Notes: generated by a model from the sequence alone, not told the origin. Numbered from the stretch's first letter, positions 35,887 to 44,920 are shown. The stretch is DNA of 64,000 nt from Caballeronia sordidicola (GCF_001544455.2 NZ_FCOC02000020.1:48220-112219), one strand, 5' to 3'. Numbers and translations: made by a program.

Positions 35887-36372
35887 TCAGTCCCGGAAGT
35901 TATTAAAATCCAGCGGCGCGTCTGTCACGTCTTTCTTCAGCATCGCGATCGCACTTTGCAGATCGTCGCGCTTTGTGCCGTTGATGCGCACCGCGTCGCC
36001 CTGAATGCTCGCCTGGACCTTGATCTTGCTGTCCTTGACCAGCTTGACGATTTTCTTCGCCAGATCGCCGGTCACGCCTTTCTTGATCTCGACAACCTGC
36101 TTCAGCTTGTCGCCGCCAATCTTCTCGATCTTGCCGTAATCCAGAAACCGCACGTCCACGTTGCGCTTGGCCAGCTTCGACAACATCACGTCCTTGACCT
36201 GGCCGAGCTTGAAATCGTCGTCGGCAAAAAGCGTCAGGTCACGATCTTTTTGCTCGATGCGCGCGTCCGAACCCTTGAAGTCGAAGCGCGTGGAAATTTC
36301 CTTGTTCGACTGCTCGATGGCGTTTTTCACCTCGATCATGTTTGCTTCGCTGACGACGTCAAACGATGGCAT
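35887..36372 (-). CDS. yajQ: YajQ family nucleotide-binding protein
   Basis: The 161-residue protein starts MPSFDVVSEANMIEVKNAIE and contains ISTRFDFKGSDARIE and FLDYGKIEKIGGDKLKQVV, the standard YajQ/UPF0234 pattern. Family members bind nucleotides, and a Xanthomonas member was reported as a c-di-GMP effector; E. coli YajQ binds GTP and tRNA. The start at 36372 fits the family; the 20 upstream codons do not. It is convergent with plsY and divergent from murB. Confidence 0.94.
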   Translation of the reverse strand: MPSFDVVSEANMIEVKNAIEQSNKEISTRFDFKGSDARIEQKDRDLTLFADDDFKLGQVKDVMLSKLAKRNVDVRFLDYGKIEKIGGDKLKQVVEIKKGVTGDLAKKIVKLVKDSKIKVQASIQGDAVRINGTKRDDLQSAIAMLKKDVTDAPLDFNNFRD

Positions 36373-36495
36373 TTGCATTCCCCTTCGTTGAGGCGAGGCG
36401 CCAGATTGCCCGCACGCACTCGCTATAATCACTAACCAACGTCATTCTACCGATGCCGTCGCCGTTTGCCCAAGACCACTCCTAGTGTTGCCTCA

Positions 36496-37515
36496 ATGCC
36501 CGAGTACGAACTCCTCTCCGATTACCCGCTGCTCGCGCACAACACCTTCGGTTTCGATGTCCGCGCCAAATATGCCGTTCGGCTGACGGAAGAAGCACAA
36601 ATCGCATCGCTCGCCCGTGACGAACGCGTCAAGAACGCGGCGCGGCTGGTGCTTGGCGGCGGCAGCAACGTGGTGTTGACGCAGGACTTCGACGGTCTTG
36701 CCCTGCTGATGGAATTGCGCGGCCGCCATGTCATTCGCGAAGACGCGGATGCCGTCTACGTGGAGGCGGGTGCGGGAGAAAACTGGCACGAATTCGTCGC
36801 ATGGACCTTGTCGCAAGGCCTGCCCGGGCTGGAGAATCTCGCGTTGATTCCAGGGACGGTGGGCGCGGCCCCTATCCAGAACATCGGCGCGTACGGTCTT
36901 GAAATGGGCGAGCGCTTTGACACGCTTCGGGCCGTCGAATTGTCGACGGGAGACATGCGCGAATTCGATTCCAACGCGTGCGCGTTCGGTTACCGCGACA
37001 GCTTTTTCAAGCGGGAAGGGCGCGGGCGTTTTGTGATCGTATCGGTAACGTTTCGTTTGCCGAAAAAATGGGTGCCTCGCGCGGAATACGCGGATATCGC
37101 GCGGGTACTCGAGAACGGTTCATCGGACAGTCCGCAGGCTATCTTCGACGCAGTCGTCGCCGTGCGTCAGGCAAAGCTGCCCGACTGGCGTGTGCTTGGA
37201 AACGCGGGGAGTTTCTTCAAGAACCCGGTGATCGGCGCGGCCGAGTTCAGTGCGCTCAAGGCGCGCGAGCCGGACCTTGTCTCTTACAAGCAGCCGGACG
37301 GACAGTTTAAACTCGCGGCAGGCTGGTTGATCGACCGATGCGGGTGGAAAGGCCGCTCCATTGGCGCCGCTGCCGTTCACGACCGGCAGGCGCTGGTGCT
37401 GGTCAATCGCGGCGGCGCGTCGGGCGCACAAATCCTCGAACTCGCCGATACCATTAAACGCGACGTGTACGCGCGCTTCGCCGTAGAGCTTGAGACGGAA
37501 CCCGTATGTCTTTGA
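36496..37515 (+). CDS. murB: UDP-N-acetylenolpyruvoylglucosamine reductase
   Basis: MurB is the FAD/NADPH enzyme that makes UDP-MurNAc for peptidoglycan. The 339-residue protein shows LLAHNTFGFDVRAKYAV at the N-terminus, the FAD motif LVLGGGSNVVLT, GLENLALIPGTVGAAPIQNI, GYRDSFFK and the catalytic GNAGSFFKNPV. It follows the E. coli-like type I layout (about 340 residues). I prefer the ATG at 36496 because it lies ten residues before YPLLAHNTF, as in relatives; a TTG at 36466 is also in frame. A TATAAT hexamer lies at 36424-36429. Confidence 0.94.
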   Translation: MPEYELLSDYPLLAHNTFGFDVRAKYAVRLTEEAQIASLARDERVKNAARLVLGGGSNVVLTQDFDGLALLMELRGRHVIREDADAVYVEAGAGENWHEFVAWTLSQGLPGLENLALIPGTVGAAPIQNIGAYGLEMGERFDTLRAVELSTGDMREFDSNACAFGYRDSFFKREGRGRFVIVSVTFRLPKKWVPRAEYADIARVLENGSSDSPQAIFDAVVAVRQAKLPDWRVLGNAGSFFKNPVIGAAEFSALKAREPDLVSYKQPDGQFKLAAGWLIDRCGWKGRSIGAAAVHDRQALVLVNRGGASGAQILELADTIKRDVYARFAVELETEPVCL

Positions 37516-37538
37516 CGCGGCGCTGACCGCTGCAAACG

Positions 37539-37565
37539 AAAAACCCGCCGGGAGGCGGGTTTTTC
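37539..37565. terminator. Bidirectional terminator between murB and argG
   Basis: AAAAACCCGCC pairs with GGCGGGTTTTT around GGGA, giving T-runs on both strands. It lies between the convergent murB and argG genes. Confidence 0.92.
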
Positions 37566-37629
37566 ACTTCAACTTCGAGCATTCCTTCGAGCATTCATTA
37601 GCACTTAAGCACAGCACTTAACCCTGCGC

Positions 37630-38859
37630 TCAGCCACCACGCTTGCGACGCGCATTCTCCGCAATCCGCATGCGCAACGCATTCAGCTTGATGAACCCGC
37701 CAGCATCGGCTTGATCGTACGCGCCGCCGTCGTCGTCGAACGTGGCGATGTTCTTGTCGAACAGCGTTTCCTTCGAATCGCGCGCCACTACCGTCACGCT
37801 GCCCTTATAAAGCTTCACGCGCGTCCAGCCGTTCACCTTGTCCTGCGTGTGATCGATCAGCACTTGCAGCGCGCGCCGCTCCGGGCTCCACCAGTAGCCG
37901 TTGTAAATTAGCGAGGCGTAACGCGGCATCAGATCGTCCTTCAGGTGCGCGACTTCACGATCCAGCGTGATCGACTCGATTCCACGATGCGCCTTGAGCA
38001 TGATCGTGCCGCCCGGCGTTTCGTAACATCCGCGCGACTTCATGCCGACATAGCGGTTCTCGACCAGATCCAGCCGTCCAATGCCGTGCTTGCCGCCAAT
38101 CGCGTTCAATTCGGTCAGCATGTCCGCTGGCGACAAACGCTTGCCGTTCAACGCAACCGGATCGCCCTTTTCGAATTCGATATCCAGATATTCCGGCGCG
38201 TCCGGCGCGTCTTCCGGCGCAACGGTCCAGCGCCACATGTCCGCTTCGGCTTCGGCCTTCGGATCTTCCAGATGACGGCCTTCGAACGAAATGTGCAGCA
38301 GGTTCGCGTCCATGGAGTAGGGCGCGCCGCCTTGCTTGTGCTTCATTTCAATTGGAATGCCCGCTTTTTCGGCGTAAGCCAGCAGCTTTTCACGCGACAG
38401 CAGATCCCATTCACGCCACGGCGCGATCACCTTGATGCCCGGTTCGAGCGAGTAATAACCCAGCTCGAAACGCACCTGATCGTTACCCTTGCCGGTCGCG
38501 CCATGCGACACGGCTTGCGCACCCACGGCACGCGCGATCTCGATCTGGCGTTTCGCTATCAACGGCCGCGCAATCGACGTCCCGAGCAGATATTCGCCTT
38601 CGTAGATCGTGTTGGCACGGAACATTGGAAACACGAAGTCGCGCACGAACTCCTCACGCAGATCTTCGATAAAAATGTTGTCCTGCTTGATGCCGAGTTG
38701 CAGCGCTTTCTTGCGCGCCGGTTCGAGTTCTTCGCCCTGACCAATGTCAGCGGTGAACGTCACGACTTCAGCGTCGTAGTTGTCTTGCAACCACTTCAGG
38801 ATGACGGAGGTATCGAGGCCGCCCGAGTAGGCGAGCACGACTTTTTTGATATCGCTCAT
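37630..38859 (-). CDS. argG: Argininosuccinate synthase
   Basis: ArgG joins citrulline and aspartate using ATP, the penultimate step of arginine synthesis. The 409-residue protein has the PP-loop YSGGLDTSVILKWL near the N-terminus, then VVTFTADIGQGEE, AVSHGATGKGNDQVRFE and GRHLEDP, with YEGEYLLGTSIARPLIA in between. The length is that of the common 400-residue type. It is followed upstream by argF on the same strand at a distance of 122 bases. Confidence 0.96.
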   Translation of the reverse strand: MSDIKKVVLAYSGGLDTSVILKWLQDNYDAEVVTFTADIGQGEELEPARKKALQLGIKQDNIFIEDLREEFVRDFVFPMFRANTIYEGEYLLGTSIARPLIAKRQIEIARAVGAQAVSHGATGKGNDQVRFELGYYSLEPGIKVIAPWREWDLLSREKLLAYAEKAGIPIEMKHKQGGAPYSMDANLLHISFEGRHLEDPKAEAEADMWRWTVAPEDAPDAPEYLDIEFEKGDPVALNGKRLSPADMLTELNAIGGKHGIGRLDLVENRYVGMKSRGCYETPGGTIMLKAHRGIESITLDREVAHLKDDLMPRYASLIYNGYWWSPERRALQVLIDHTQDKVNGWTRVKLYKGSVTVVARDSKETLFDKNIATFDDDGGAYDQADAGGFIKLNALRMRIAENARRKRGG

Positions 38860-38981
38860 GGTGAACTCGTATGGCTGGAAAACGGTGTGCGCCGGGCTGA
38901 CAGCGCGCGGAAAACCGCTATTTTGACACTAAATGGCGGCCATTCCGCATTTTCGGGACGATACGGCGTTTCAACCCGGCC

Positions 38982-39911
38982 TCAATGATTGAGTTTGCCG
39001 AGCAGCAGGTATTCCATTAACGCCTTCTGAACATGCAGGCGGTTTTCTGCTTCGTCCCAGACCACGCTCTGCGGACCGTCGATCACTTCCGCGCTCACTT
39101 CTTCTCCGCGATGCGCCGGCAGGCAATGCATGAACAGTGCGTCGGGGTTTGCGCGCGCCATCATGTCCGCGTCAACGCACCAGTCGGCGAATGCCTTCTT
39201 GCGCACTTCGTTCTCGGCTTCAAAACCCATGCTGGTCCACACGTCCGTGGTGACCAGATCCGCGCCGGTGCAGGCGTCGTTCGGATCGGCGAACTCTTCA
39301 TAGAACGGCGCGCTTTCCGGGGCCACGAGCGCCGGGTCGAGCGAATAACCGGGCGGCGTGGAAAGACGCAACTTGAAGCCGAGAATCTGCGCGGCCTCGA
39401 TCCACGTGTACAGCATGTTGTTGGCATCGCCCACCCAGGCCACGGTTTTCCCCGCAATAGGGCCGCGCAATTCGTAGTACGTGAAGACGTCGGCGAGAAC
39501 CTGACACGGATGATATTCGTTCGTCAGCCCATTGATTACCGGCACGCGCGAATTTTCGGCGAACCGCTGGATGATGTGCTGGCCGAACGTGCGGATCATG
39601 ATGATGTCGACCATGCGCGAGACCACTTGCGCCGCGTCCTCGATGGGTTCGCCTCGCCCGAGTTGCGTGTCGCGCGTGCTGAGAAACACTGCGTGACCGC
39701 CAAGCTGGAAGATGCCCGCTTCGAACGAAAGCCGCGTACGCGTTGAGTTCTTCTCGAAGATCATCGCCAGCGTCCGGTCGTGCAGCGGATGATAGGTTTC
39801 GTAGCTCTTGAACTTGCGCTTCAGAATGCGTGCGCGTTCGAGCACGTAATCATAATCGTCGAGGGAGAAATCCTTGAACTGCAGATAGTGGCGAATTTTT
39901 TTTTCGGTCAT
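38982..39911 (-). CDS. argF: Ornithine carbamoyltransferase
   Basis: ArgF makes citrulline from ornithine and carbamoyl phosphate. The 309-residue protein has the carbamoyl-phosphate motif FEKNSTRTRLSFEAG, HPCQVLADVFTYYE, the ornithine-side DVWTSMGFE and the catalytic HCLPAHRGEEV. It lies just upstream of argG and the two probably form an arginine transcription unit. A 542-base region without a gene precedes it. Confidence 0.96.
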   Translation of the reverse strand: MTEKKIRHYLQFKDFSLDDYDYVLERARILKRKFKSYETYHPLHDRTLAMIFEKNSTRTRLSFEAGIFQLGGHAVFLSTRDTQLGRGEPIEDAAQVVSRMVDIIMIRTFGQHIIQRFAENSRVPVINGLTNEYHPCQVLADVFTYYELRGPIAGKTVAWVGDANNMLYTWIEAAQILGFKLRLSTPPGYSLDPALVAPESAPFYEEFADPNDACTGADLVTTDVWTSMGFEAENEVRKKAFADWCVDADMMARANPDALFMHCLPAHRGEEVSAEVIDGPQSVVWDEAENRLHVQKALMEYLLLGKLNH

Positions 39912-40453
39912 GAAATGCGTACGGCGGCTTCAGCCGGCAAATTTCGCCGGACGGCGCCGCCGTCGTGGTGGTATCGAATTTCAGCATAAAGGAAATTTTG
40001 CCATTTGACGAGCCGGCCAAATAGCCAGTGCTCGCTGTCCCATGCGTCGCGGTATGCCGTCCTGCAGCCCGTCTGGCGTGGTTCAGCGGCTTTGTGTGCA
40101 GTGCGGAAAAAGGCCCTCTGCTGTATAATCAGCCTCGTTTCTCCGGCAGTCCTGATACCTTTCGACTGCTTTCAGCACGGCTTCATAGCGGCTTTTGTAT
40201 CCTTTTGCGGCAGATGTCTGCGCTTCTGCAGACATAGGCGGACATCCATGTTCGCGTACCGCTGCCTGCCAAAGGTAAGCCGTGAATCATGTCGAGAATG
40301 GGCTTGTCGGGGCTTATTGAACGCCAGGTTTCACCGCGGTTTTCACTGAGACAAGGGTCACCAAGCCGGGCTCAGTTTCTTTCGGGTCACCTTGCCAATC
40401 GTGCATGCGCGTTTGCCGGCGGTCTCCGCCGGTCGTCAAACAGGTATTCCTAC
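39912..40453. promoter_or_regulatory. Long gene-free region between argF and the DUF3579 gene
   Basis: No coding region is convincing here. On the plus strand TATAAT occurs at 40124-40129 without a clear -35 partner, and a perfect hairpin (ATGTCTGC, loop GCTTCT, GCAGACAT) lies at 40214-40235. If the hexamer is a -10 box, the DUF3579 gene would have a leader of about 315 bases, or a separate small RNA could be made. The leftward argF promoter must also be here, but I cannot point to it. Confidence 0.4.
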
Positions 40454-40780
40454 ATGGCCGAAACAACCCCAACCGAATACTTTATCCAGGGCGTTACGTC
40501 GAACGGCAAGACCTTTCGGCCAAGTGACTGGTCGGAGCGGCTTTGCGGCGTGATGTCGGATTATGGCCCGAAGAAGCGCGGACCTAACGCGCGCCTGCAG
40601 TATTCCATCTACGTGCGGCCTACTTTGCTCGGCAACGTGAAGACGGTGATCCTCGACTCGCGGTTGCGCGATATCGAACCCATGGCTTTCGACTTTGTGA
40701 TGAACTTCGCCAAGGACAACGATCTGCTCGTGACCGAAGCCTGCGAATTGCCGCCACATCACGGAACGCAGCAGCCGTGA
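40454..40780 (+). CDS. DUF3579 family protein
   Basis: The protein has 108 residues: PTEYFIQGVTSNGKTFRPSDW at the start, then ERLCGVMSDYG, YVRPTLLGNVKTVILD and a C-terminal DFVMNFAKDNDLLVTEACELP. This is the DUF3579 pattern, a cytosolic beta-proteobacterial family of unknown function that is commonly found beside argF and rpsT. Start at ATG 40454 fits the family; the frame is open upstream but unrelated. It is convergent with rpsT and separated from it by a strong terminator. Confidence 0.88.
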   Translation: MAETTPTEYFIQGVTSNGKTFRPSDWSERLCGVMSDYGPKKRGPNARLQYSIYVRPTLLGNVKTVILDSRLRDIEPMAFDFVMNFAKDNDLLVTEACELPPHHGTQQP

Positions 40781-40821
40781 TGTAAAGAGGGCGCTTCGAT
40801 ACACGCCCCGAAAGCACGACA

Positions 40822-40846
40822 AAAAACCCGCCATTGGCGGGTTTTT
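40822..40846. terminator. Bidirectional terminator between DUF3579 gene and rpsT
   Basis: AAAAACCCGCC pairs perfectly with GGCGGGTTTTT around ATT, with A- and T-runs on both sides. It separates two convergent genes. Confidence 0.93.
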
Positions 40847-40951
40847 CTATTGCTGCTTCTGCAGATCAAAGTCTCGATGCTTCAATTTTGACTTCAACGC
40901 AAAAGCAACTGCCTGTCACGCGTGAAGCGAGGCAGGCCGCAACCGGAATCC

Positions 40952-41227
40952 TTAGGCAGCAGGTGCTTGCAGACCCTTGATGGCAGCCGACAGACGGCTC
41001 TTATGGCGAGCAGCCTTGTTCTTGTGAACGATGCGCTTGTCCGCAATGATGTCGATGGTCTTGACCGACGTCTTGTAGATTTCCGCAGCCTTGGCCTGGT
41101 CGCCGGCGTCGATTGCCTTGCGAACTGCCTTGATGGCGGTGCGGAACTTCGAGCGCAGCGCCGAGTTGTGCGAGTTTGCCTTCGCGCTTTGACGGGCGCG
41201 CTTGCGAGCTTGTGCGGTATTTGCCAT
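40952..41227 (-). CDS. rpsT: 30S ribosomal protein S20
   Basis: The 91-residue basic protein begins MANTAQARKRARQSAKAN and continues with SALRSKFRTAIKAVRKAI and IVHKNKAARHKSRLSAAIK, which is S20, a primary 16S rRNA binding protein. The length fits. A consensus-like promoter (TTGCCA, 18 bases, TATAAT) lies on the same strand at 41477-41506, implying a leader of about 240 bases. Confidence 0.97.
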   Translation of the reverse strand: MANTAQARKRARQSAKANSHNSALRSKFRTAIKAVRKAIDAGDQAKAAEIYKTSVKTIDIIADKRIVHKNKAARHKSRLSAAIKGLQAPAA

Positions 41228-41476
41228 GACGGTTCCTTATCCTGTTCCAGCTATGTGTTTCAGCGCTTCCCGTTTAGCTTCCGGAGCGAGCCCAGCTCAA
41301 TGCCGGCCCGGCTCCGCACAAGATAAAACGAGGTCAATCCGATGCGCTGTTTATGATCAAACCCTCGGGATCGATTGCCCGAAAGCGCAAAAAACGTCGA
41401 AAGAAGACGCGAAACCGCAGTGCCTGGTATGTGCTTACCCGTGCCGAAAGCGGATTCAGGAGCTTCGAAACCGGCG

Positions 41477-41506
41477 ATTATAGCAACGAAATCATGGCAC
41501 TGGCAA
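41477..41506 (-). promoter_or_regulatory. Probable sigma70 promoter of rpsT
   Basis: On the minus strand TTGCCA (41506-41501) and TATAAT (41482-41477) are separated by 18 bases, close to consensus. Transcription would begin near 41470, about 240 bases before the rpsT start codon. Confidence 0.7.
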
Positions 41507-41650
41507 GCACGAAGGGTTTTTCCGGACTTGTTGCAGGCAACATCCCGCAACCACCGCGCAGCGCACGATAACACCACGTTCGCAAATCGCGGTTGCAAAT
41601 TCTAACCAATGGGGAATTGTTGCAACGCGTTGCGTTCATGGTGCCGCCCG

Positions 41651-41656
41651 TATAAT
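41651..41656 (+). promoter_or_regulatory. -10 hexamer immediately upstream of murJ
   Basis: A perfect TATAAT ends nine bases before the murJ ATG. Transcription would start within about three bases of the start codon. The best -35 is TTGCGT at 41630 with a short 15-base spacer, so the promoter is only probable. Confidence 0.5.
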
Positions 41657-41665
41657 AAGCGCCCC

Positions 41666-43216
41666 ATGAATCTATTCCGAGCCCTCCTGACGGTCAGCGG
41701 ATTCACGTTGCTTTCCCGCGTGACCGGCCTGATCCGAGAAACGCTGATCGCGCGAGCTTTCGGCGCCAGTCAATTCACCGACGCGTTCTACGTCGCCTTT
41801 CGCATCCCGAACCTGCTGCGGCGCCTGTCCGCGGAAGGCGCGTTCTCGCAGGCCTTCGTGCCGATTCTCGCCGAGTTCAAGAACACCGAGGGCCATGACG
41901 CAACCAAGGCGCTCGTCGATGCAATGTCCACGGTGCTTGCCTGGGCGCTCGCCGTGGTGTCGCTGGTGGGCGTGGCGGGCGCGTCGTGGGTCGTGTTCGC
42001 CGTGGCCTCCGGCCTGGAACACGATGGCCGCGCGTTCGGCTACGCCGTAACCATGACCCAGATCATGTTCCCGTACATCATTTTCATTTCGCTGACGTCG
42101 CTGGCGTCGGGCGTGCTGAACACGTACCGGAAGTTCTCGCTGCCCGCGTTCGCGCCCGTGCTGCTCAATGTGTCATTTATCGCGGCGGCGGTTTTCCTCG
42201 CGCCGCATCTGAAAGTGCCCATCTATGCGTTGGCGTACGCGGTGATTGCTGGCGGGATCCTTCAGTTTCTGGTGCAACTGCCGGGGCTGAAAAAGATCGA
42301 CATGATTCCGCGCATCGGCTGGAATTTTGTCAAGGCGCTGCGTCATCCCGGGGTCAAGCGCGTGCTGATCAAGATGGTGCCGATGACCTTCGGCGTCTCG
42401 GTCGCGCAACTGAGCCTGATCATCAATACGAATATTGCGTCGCGGCTTGGGGCGGGCGCGGTGTCGTGGATCAACTACTCCGATCGCCTGATGGAATTCC
42501 CGAGCGCGCTGCTCGGTGCCGCGCTCGGCACGATCCTGCTGCCGAGCCTCTCGAAAGCGCACGTGGACAAGGATACGGTCGAATATTCGGCGCTTCTCGA
42601 CTGGGGCCTGCGCATTACGTTCCTGCTGGCCGCGCCCAGCGCCGTGGCGCTGTTTTTCTTCGCCCAGCCGCTCACGGCGACGCTCTTCGGCTACGGCAAA
42701 TTCGATGCGAATTCGGTGGTCATGGTCGGCCGCGCGTTGGCGATGTACGGCATCGGGCTGGTCGGGCTGATTCTGATCAAGATCCTGACGCCGGGCTTCT
42801 ACGCGAAGCAGGACATCAAGACGCCAGTGATTATCGGCATTGTGGTGTTGATCGCGATCCAGATCAGCAACCTGGTTTTCGTGCCCATATTCGCGCACGC
42901 CGGGCTGACGCTTTCCATTGGACTGGGCGCGTGCGTGAATGCGACCATGCTGTTTATCGGCTTGAGGATGCGCGGAATTTACCAGCCGTCGCCGGGATGG
43001 ACGCGGTTTTTCATCCAGTTGCTCGGGGCATGCCTCGTGCTGGCAGGAGTCATGCACATGGTGGCGGGCGCGTTCGACTGGATCGGAATGCGCGCCGCAC
43101 CGCTGCAGCGCATTGCGCTTCTTGGGGCCAGCCTGGTTGTATTCGCTGCGCTATATTTCGGTATGCTCTCCGCAATGGGCTTTAAATACGCGTATTTCAG
43201 AAGGCGAACGCAGTGA
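41666..43216 (+). CDS. murJ: Lipid II flippase MurJ
   Basis: MurJ moves lipid II across the inner membrane for peptidoglycan assembly. The protein of about 516 residues starts MNLFRALLTVSGFTLLSRVT and contains GLIRETLIARAFGASQFTDA, FRIPNLLRRLSAEGAFSQAF and GVSVAQLSLIINTNIASRLG, all typical, with about 14 hydrophobic segments. The ATG at 41666 fits the family; 19 earlier in-frame codons do not. No Shine-Dalgarno sequence precedes it. Its stop overlaps the start of the next gene. Confidence 0.96.
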   Translation: MNLFRALLTVSGFTLLSRVTGLIRETLIARAFGASQFTDAFYVAFRIPNLLRRLSAEGAFSQAFVPILAEFKNTEGHDATKALVDAMSTVLAWALAVVSLVGVAGASWVVFAVASGLEHDGRAFGYAVTMTQIMFPYIIFISLTSLASGVLNTYRKFSLPAFAPVLLNVSFIAAAVFLAPHLKVPIYALAYAVIAGGILQFLVQLPGLKKIDMIPRIGWNFVKALRHPGVKRVLIKMVPMTFGVSVAQLSLIINTNIASRLGAGAVSWINYSDRLMEFPSALLGAALGTILLPSLSKAHVDKDTVEYSALLDWGLRITFLLAAPSAVALFFFAQPLTATLFGYGKFDANSVVMVGRALAMYGIGLVGLILIKILTPGFYAKQDIKTPVIIGIVVLIAIQISNLVFVPIFAHAGLTLSIGLGACVNATMLFIGLRMRGIYQPSPGWTRFFIQLLGACLVLAGVMHMVAGAFDWIGMRAAPLQRIALLGASLVVFAALYFGMLSAMGFKYAYFRRRTQ

Positions 43217-44061
43217 TGACGACCACGCGCATGCTCGACTATTTCACTTCGCTGGTGGCGGAGGACGACAGTCTGCCGCTCACCGAGGCGGCGTTGTCGC
43301 TTGCGCAGGATGCGTATCCCGACCTCGACTTGCAGGGCGTGCTGGCAGAGATCGACGAACTGGTGCTGCGGGTGCGCCGCCGCATGCCGGACGACGCCGA
43401 CATCAAGCAGAAAGTCGGCGTGCTGAACCGTTTTTTCTTCCGTGAGCTGGGTTTCACCAGCAATCTCAACGACTATTACGATCCCGACAACAGCCACCTG
43501 AACATCGTGCTGAAGCGTCGGCGTGGCATTCCTATTTCGCTTGCGGTCATCTATCTGGAGATGAGCGAGCAGCTTGGCATTCCAGTGCGCGGCGTGTCGT
43601 TTCCGCAGCATTTCCTGTTGCGCGTGACCACGCCGGAAGGCGACGTGATGCTTGATCCGACCACGGGGCATTCGTTGTCCGAGTCCGCGATGGTCGAAAT
43701 GCTCGAACCTTATGTACAGCGGGTGGGGGAGTCGATCAGCAGTGCGTTGCGCGTACTCTTGCAGCCAGCGACGCGCCGGGAAATCATCGGAAGGATGTTG
43801 CGTAACCTGAAGAGCATTTACCTGCAGACGGAGCGCTGGCAGCGGTTGCTGGCGGTGCAACAACGGCTCGTGATCCTGATGCCGGGCAGCATCGAGGAAG
43901 TGCGCGATCGCGGGTTCGCTTATGCGCGCCTGGATTACTTGCGCCCGGCAATGGAAGATTTGCGCCGATATCTGGACGACCGCCCCGATGCGGAAGACGC
44001 CACCGTAGTGGAAACGGAACTGCATGAACTCCGGCAGCGAACGCAGCACAACGGCGATTGA
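43213..44061 (+). CDS. SirB1-family transglutaminase-like TPR protein
   Basis: The protein of about 280 residues has the SirB1 N-terminal transglutaminase-like domain (LNRFFFRELGFTSNLNDYYD, PDNSHLNIVLKRRRGIPISL, VRGVSFPQHFLLRV) and a C-terminal TPR-like region (RMLRNLKSIYLQTERWQRLL). The family function is not known. Either GTG 43213 (with AGAAGG eight bases upstream and a GTGA overlap with murJ) or ATG 43216 can be the start. A strong terminator follows. Confidence 0.88.
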   Translation: MMTTTRMLDYFTSLVAEDDSLPLTEAALSLAQDAYPDLDLQGVLAEIDELVLRVRRRMPDDADIKQKVGVLNRFFFRELGFTSNLNDYYDPDNSHLNIVLKRRRGIPISLAVIYLEMSEQLGIPVRGVSFPQHFLLRVTTPEGDVMLDPTTGHSLSESAMVEMLEPYVQRVGESISSALRVLLQPATRREIIGRMLRNLKSIYLQTERWQRLLAVQQRLVILMPGSIEEVRDRGFAYARLDYLRPAMEDLRRYLDDRPDAEDATVVETELHELRQRTQHNGD

Positions 44062-44074
44062 TCCGGCATCGCAA

Positions 44075-44116
44075 AAACGGCGGCGCATCCTCAAGATGCG
44101 CCGCCGTTTCGTTTTT
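44075..44116. terminator. Strong terminator after the SirB1-like gene
   Basis: A 14-bp perfect stem (AAACGGCGGCGCAT with ATGCGCCGCCGTTT, seven-base loop) is followed by CGTTTTT on the plus strand. It reaches the stop codon of the convergent SDR gene. Confidence 0.92.
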
Positions 44117-44873
44117 ACTTCGGCTGCATCCGGATCGCGCCGTCCAGGCGGATCACTTCGCCGTTGAGCATCGGGTTGTCGAAGATCTGCTTGACGAGCA
44201 TGGCGTACTCGTCGGGTTTGCCGAGCCGCGATGGAAACGGCACCATGGCCCCGAGCGCGTCCTGCACTTCCTGTGGCATGCCGAGCAGCATCGGCGTTTC
44301 GAAGATACCCGGCGCTATGGTCATTACACGAATGCCGTTACGTGACAGATCACGCGCGATAGGCAAGGTCATGCCGACCACGCCGCCCTTCGAAGCCGCA
44401 TACGCTGCTTGTCCGATCTGGCCGTCGTAGGCCGCGACCGACGCCGTGCTCACGATCACGCCGCGCTCGCCGGCCGCGTTCGGTTCGTTCTTCGACATGG
44501 CCGCAGCCGAAAGCCGGATCATGTTGAACGTGCCGATCAGGTTCACGCCAATGGTCTTCGCAAATACATCGAGTGAATGCGGGCCATCCTTGCCGACGGT
44601 TTTCGCAGCCGGCGCAATGCCCGCGCAATTCACGAGTCCGCGCAGGCTACCGAGCTCAAGTGCGGCGTCCACGGCGCGCTGGCCATCTTCCTCGCGGCTT
44701 ACGTCGCACTTCACAAACACACCGCCGAGTTCCTTCGCGAGCTTCTCGCCGCCGGTTTCGTTCATGTCCGCAATGACGACCTTGCCGCCATGATCGCGGA
44801 TCAGTTGCGCCGTGGCCGCGCCCAGGCCCGATGCGCCGCCGGTGACGAGGAAAACGTTGTCCTGGATATCCAT
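44115..44873 (-). CDS. Short-chain dehydrogenase, HSD10-like 3-hydroxyacyl-CoA dehydrogenase
   Basis: The 252-residue NAD-dependent SDR has the Rossmann motif VTGGASGLGAATAQLI, ADMNETGG after beta strand 2, VNCAGIAPA, and the catalytic Ser-Tyr-Lys in STASVAAYDGQIGQAAYAASK. Together with PGIFETPMLLGMPQ this matches type II 3-hydroxyacyl-CoA dehydrogenases (HSD17B10-like) used in isoleucine and branched fatty-acid breakdown. The start at 44873 has GAGGAG six bases upstream; 21 earlier in-frame codons are rejected. Confidence 0.88.
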   Translation of the reverse strand: MDIQDNVFLVTGGASGLGAATAQLIRDHGGKVVIADMNETGGEKLAKELGGVFVKCDVSREEDGQRAVDAALELGSLRGLVNCAGIAPAAKTVGKDGPHSLDVFAKTIGVNLIGTFNMIRLSAAAMSKNEPNAAGERGVIVSTASVAAYDGQIGQAAYAASKGGVVGMTLPIARDLSRNGIRVMTIAPGIFETPMLLGMPQEVQDALGAMVPFPSRLGKPDEYAMLVKQIFDNPMLNGEVIRLDGAIRMQPK

Positions 44874-44920
44874 GCTGTGCTCCTCAATGGTGGTGATGTG
44901 CCAAGAGATCGATAAAAGCA

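Larger units (their letters stand above)
41228..41665. promoter_or_regulatory. Divergent gene-free region between rpsT and murJ
   Basis: No gene is supported in these 438 bases. It holds the leftward rpsT promoter and, at its right end, a TATAAT hexamer close to the murJ start. The rest would be the rpsT leader (41228 to about 41470) and a spacer. Confidence 0.6.
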
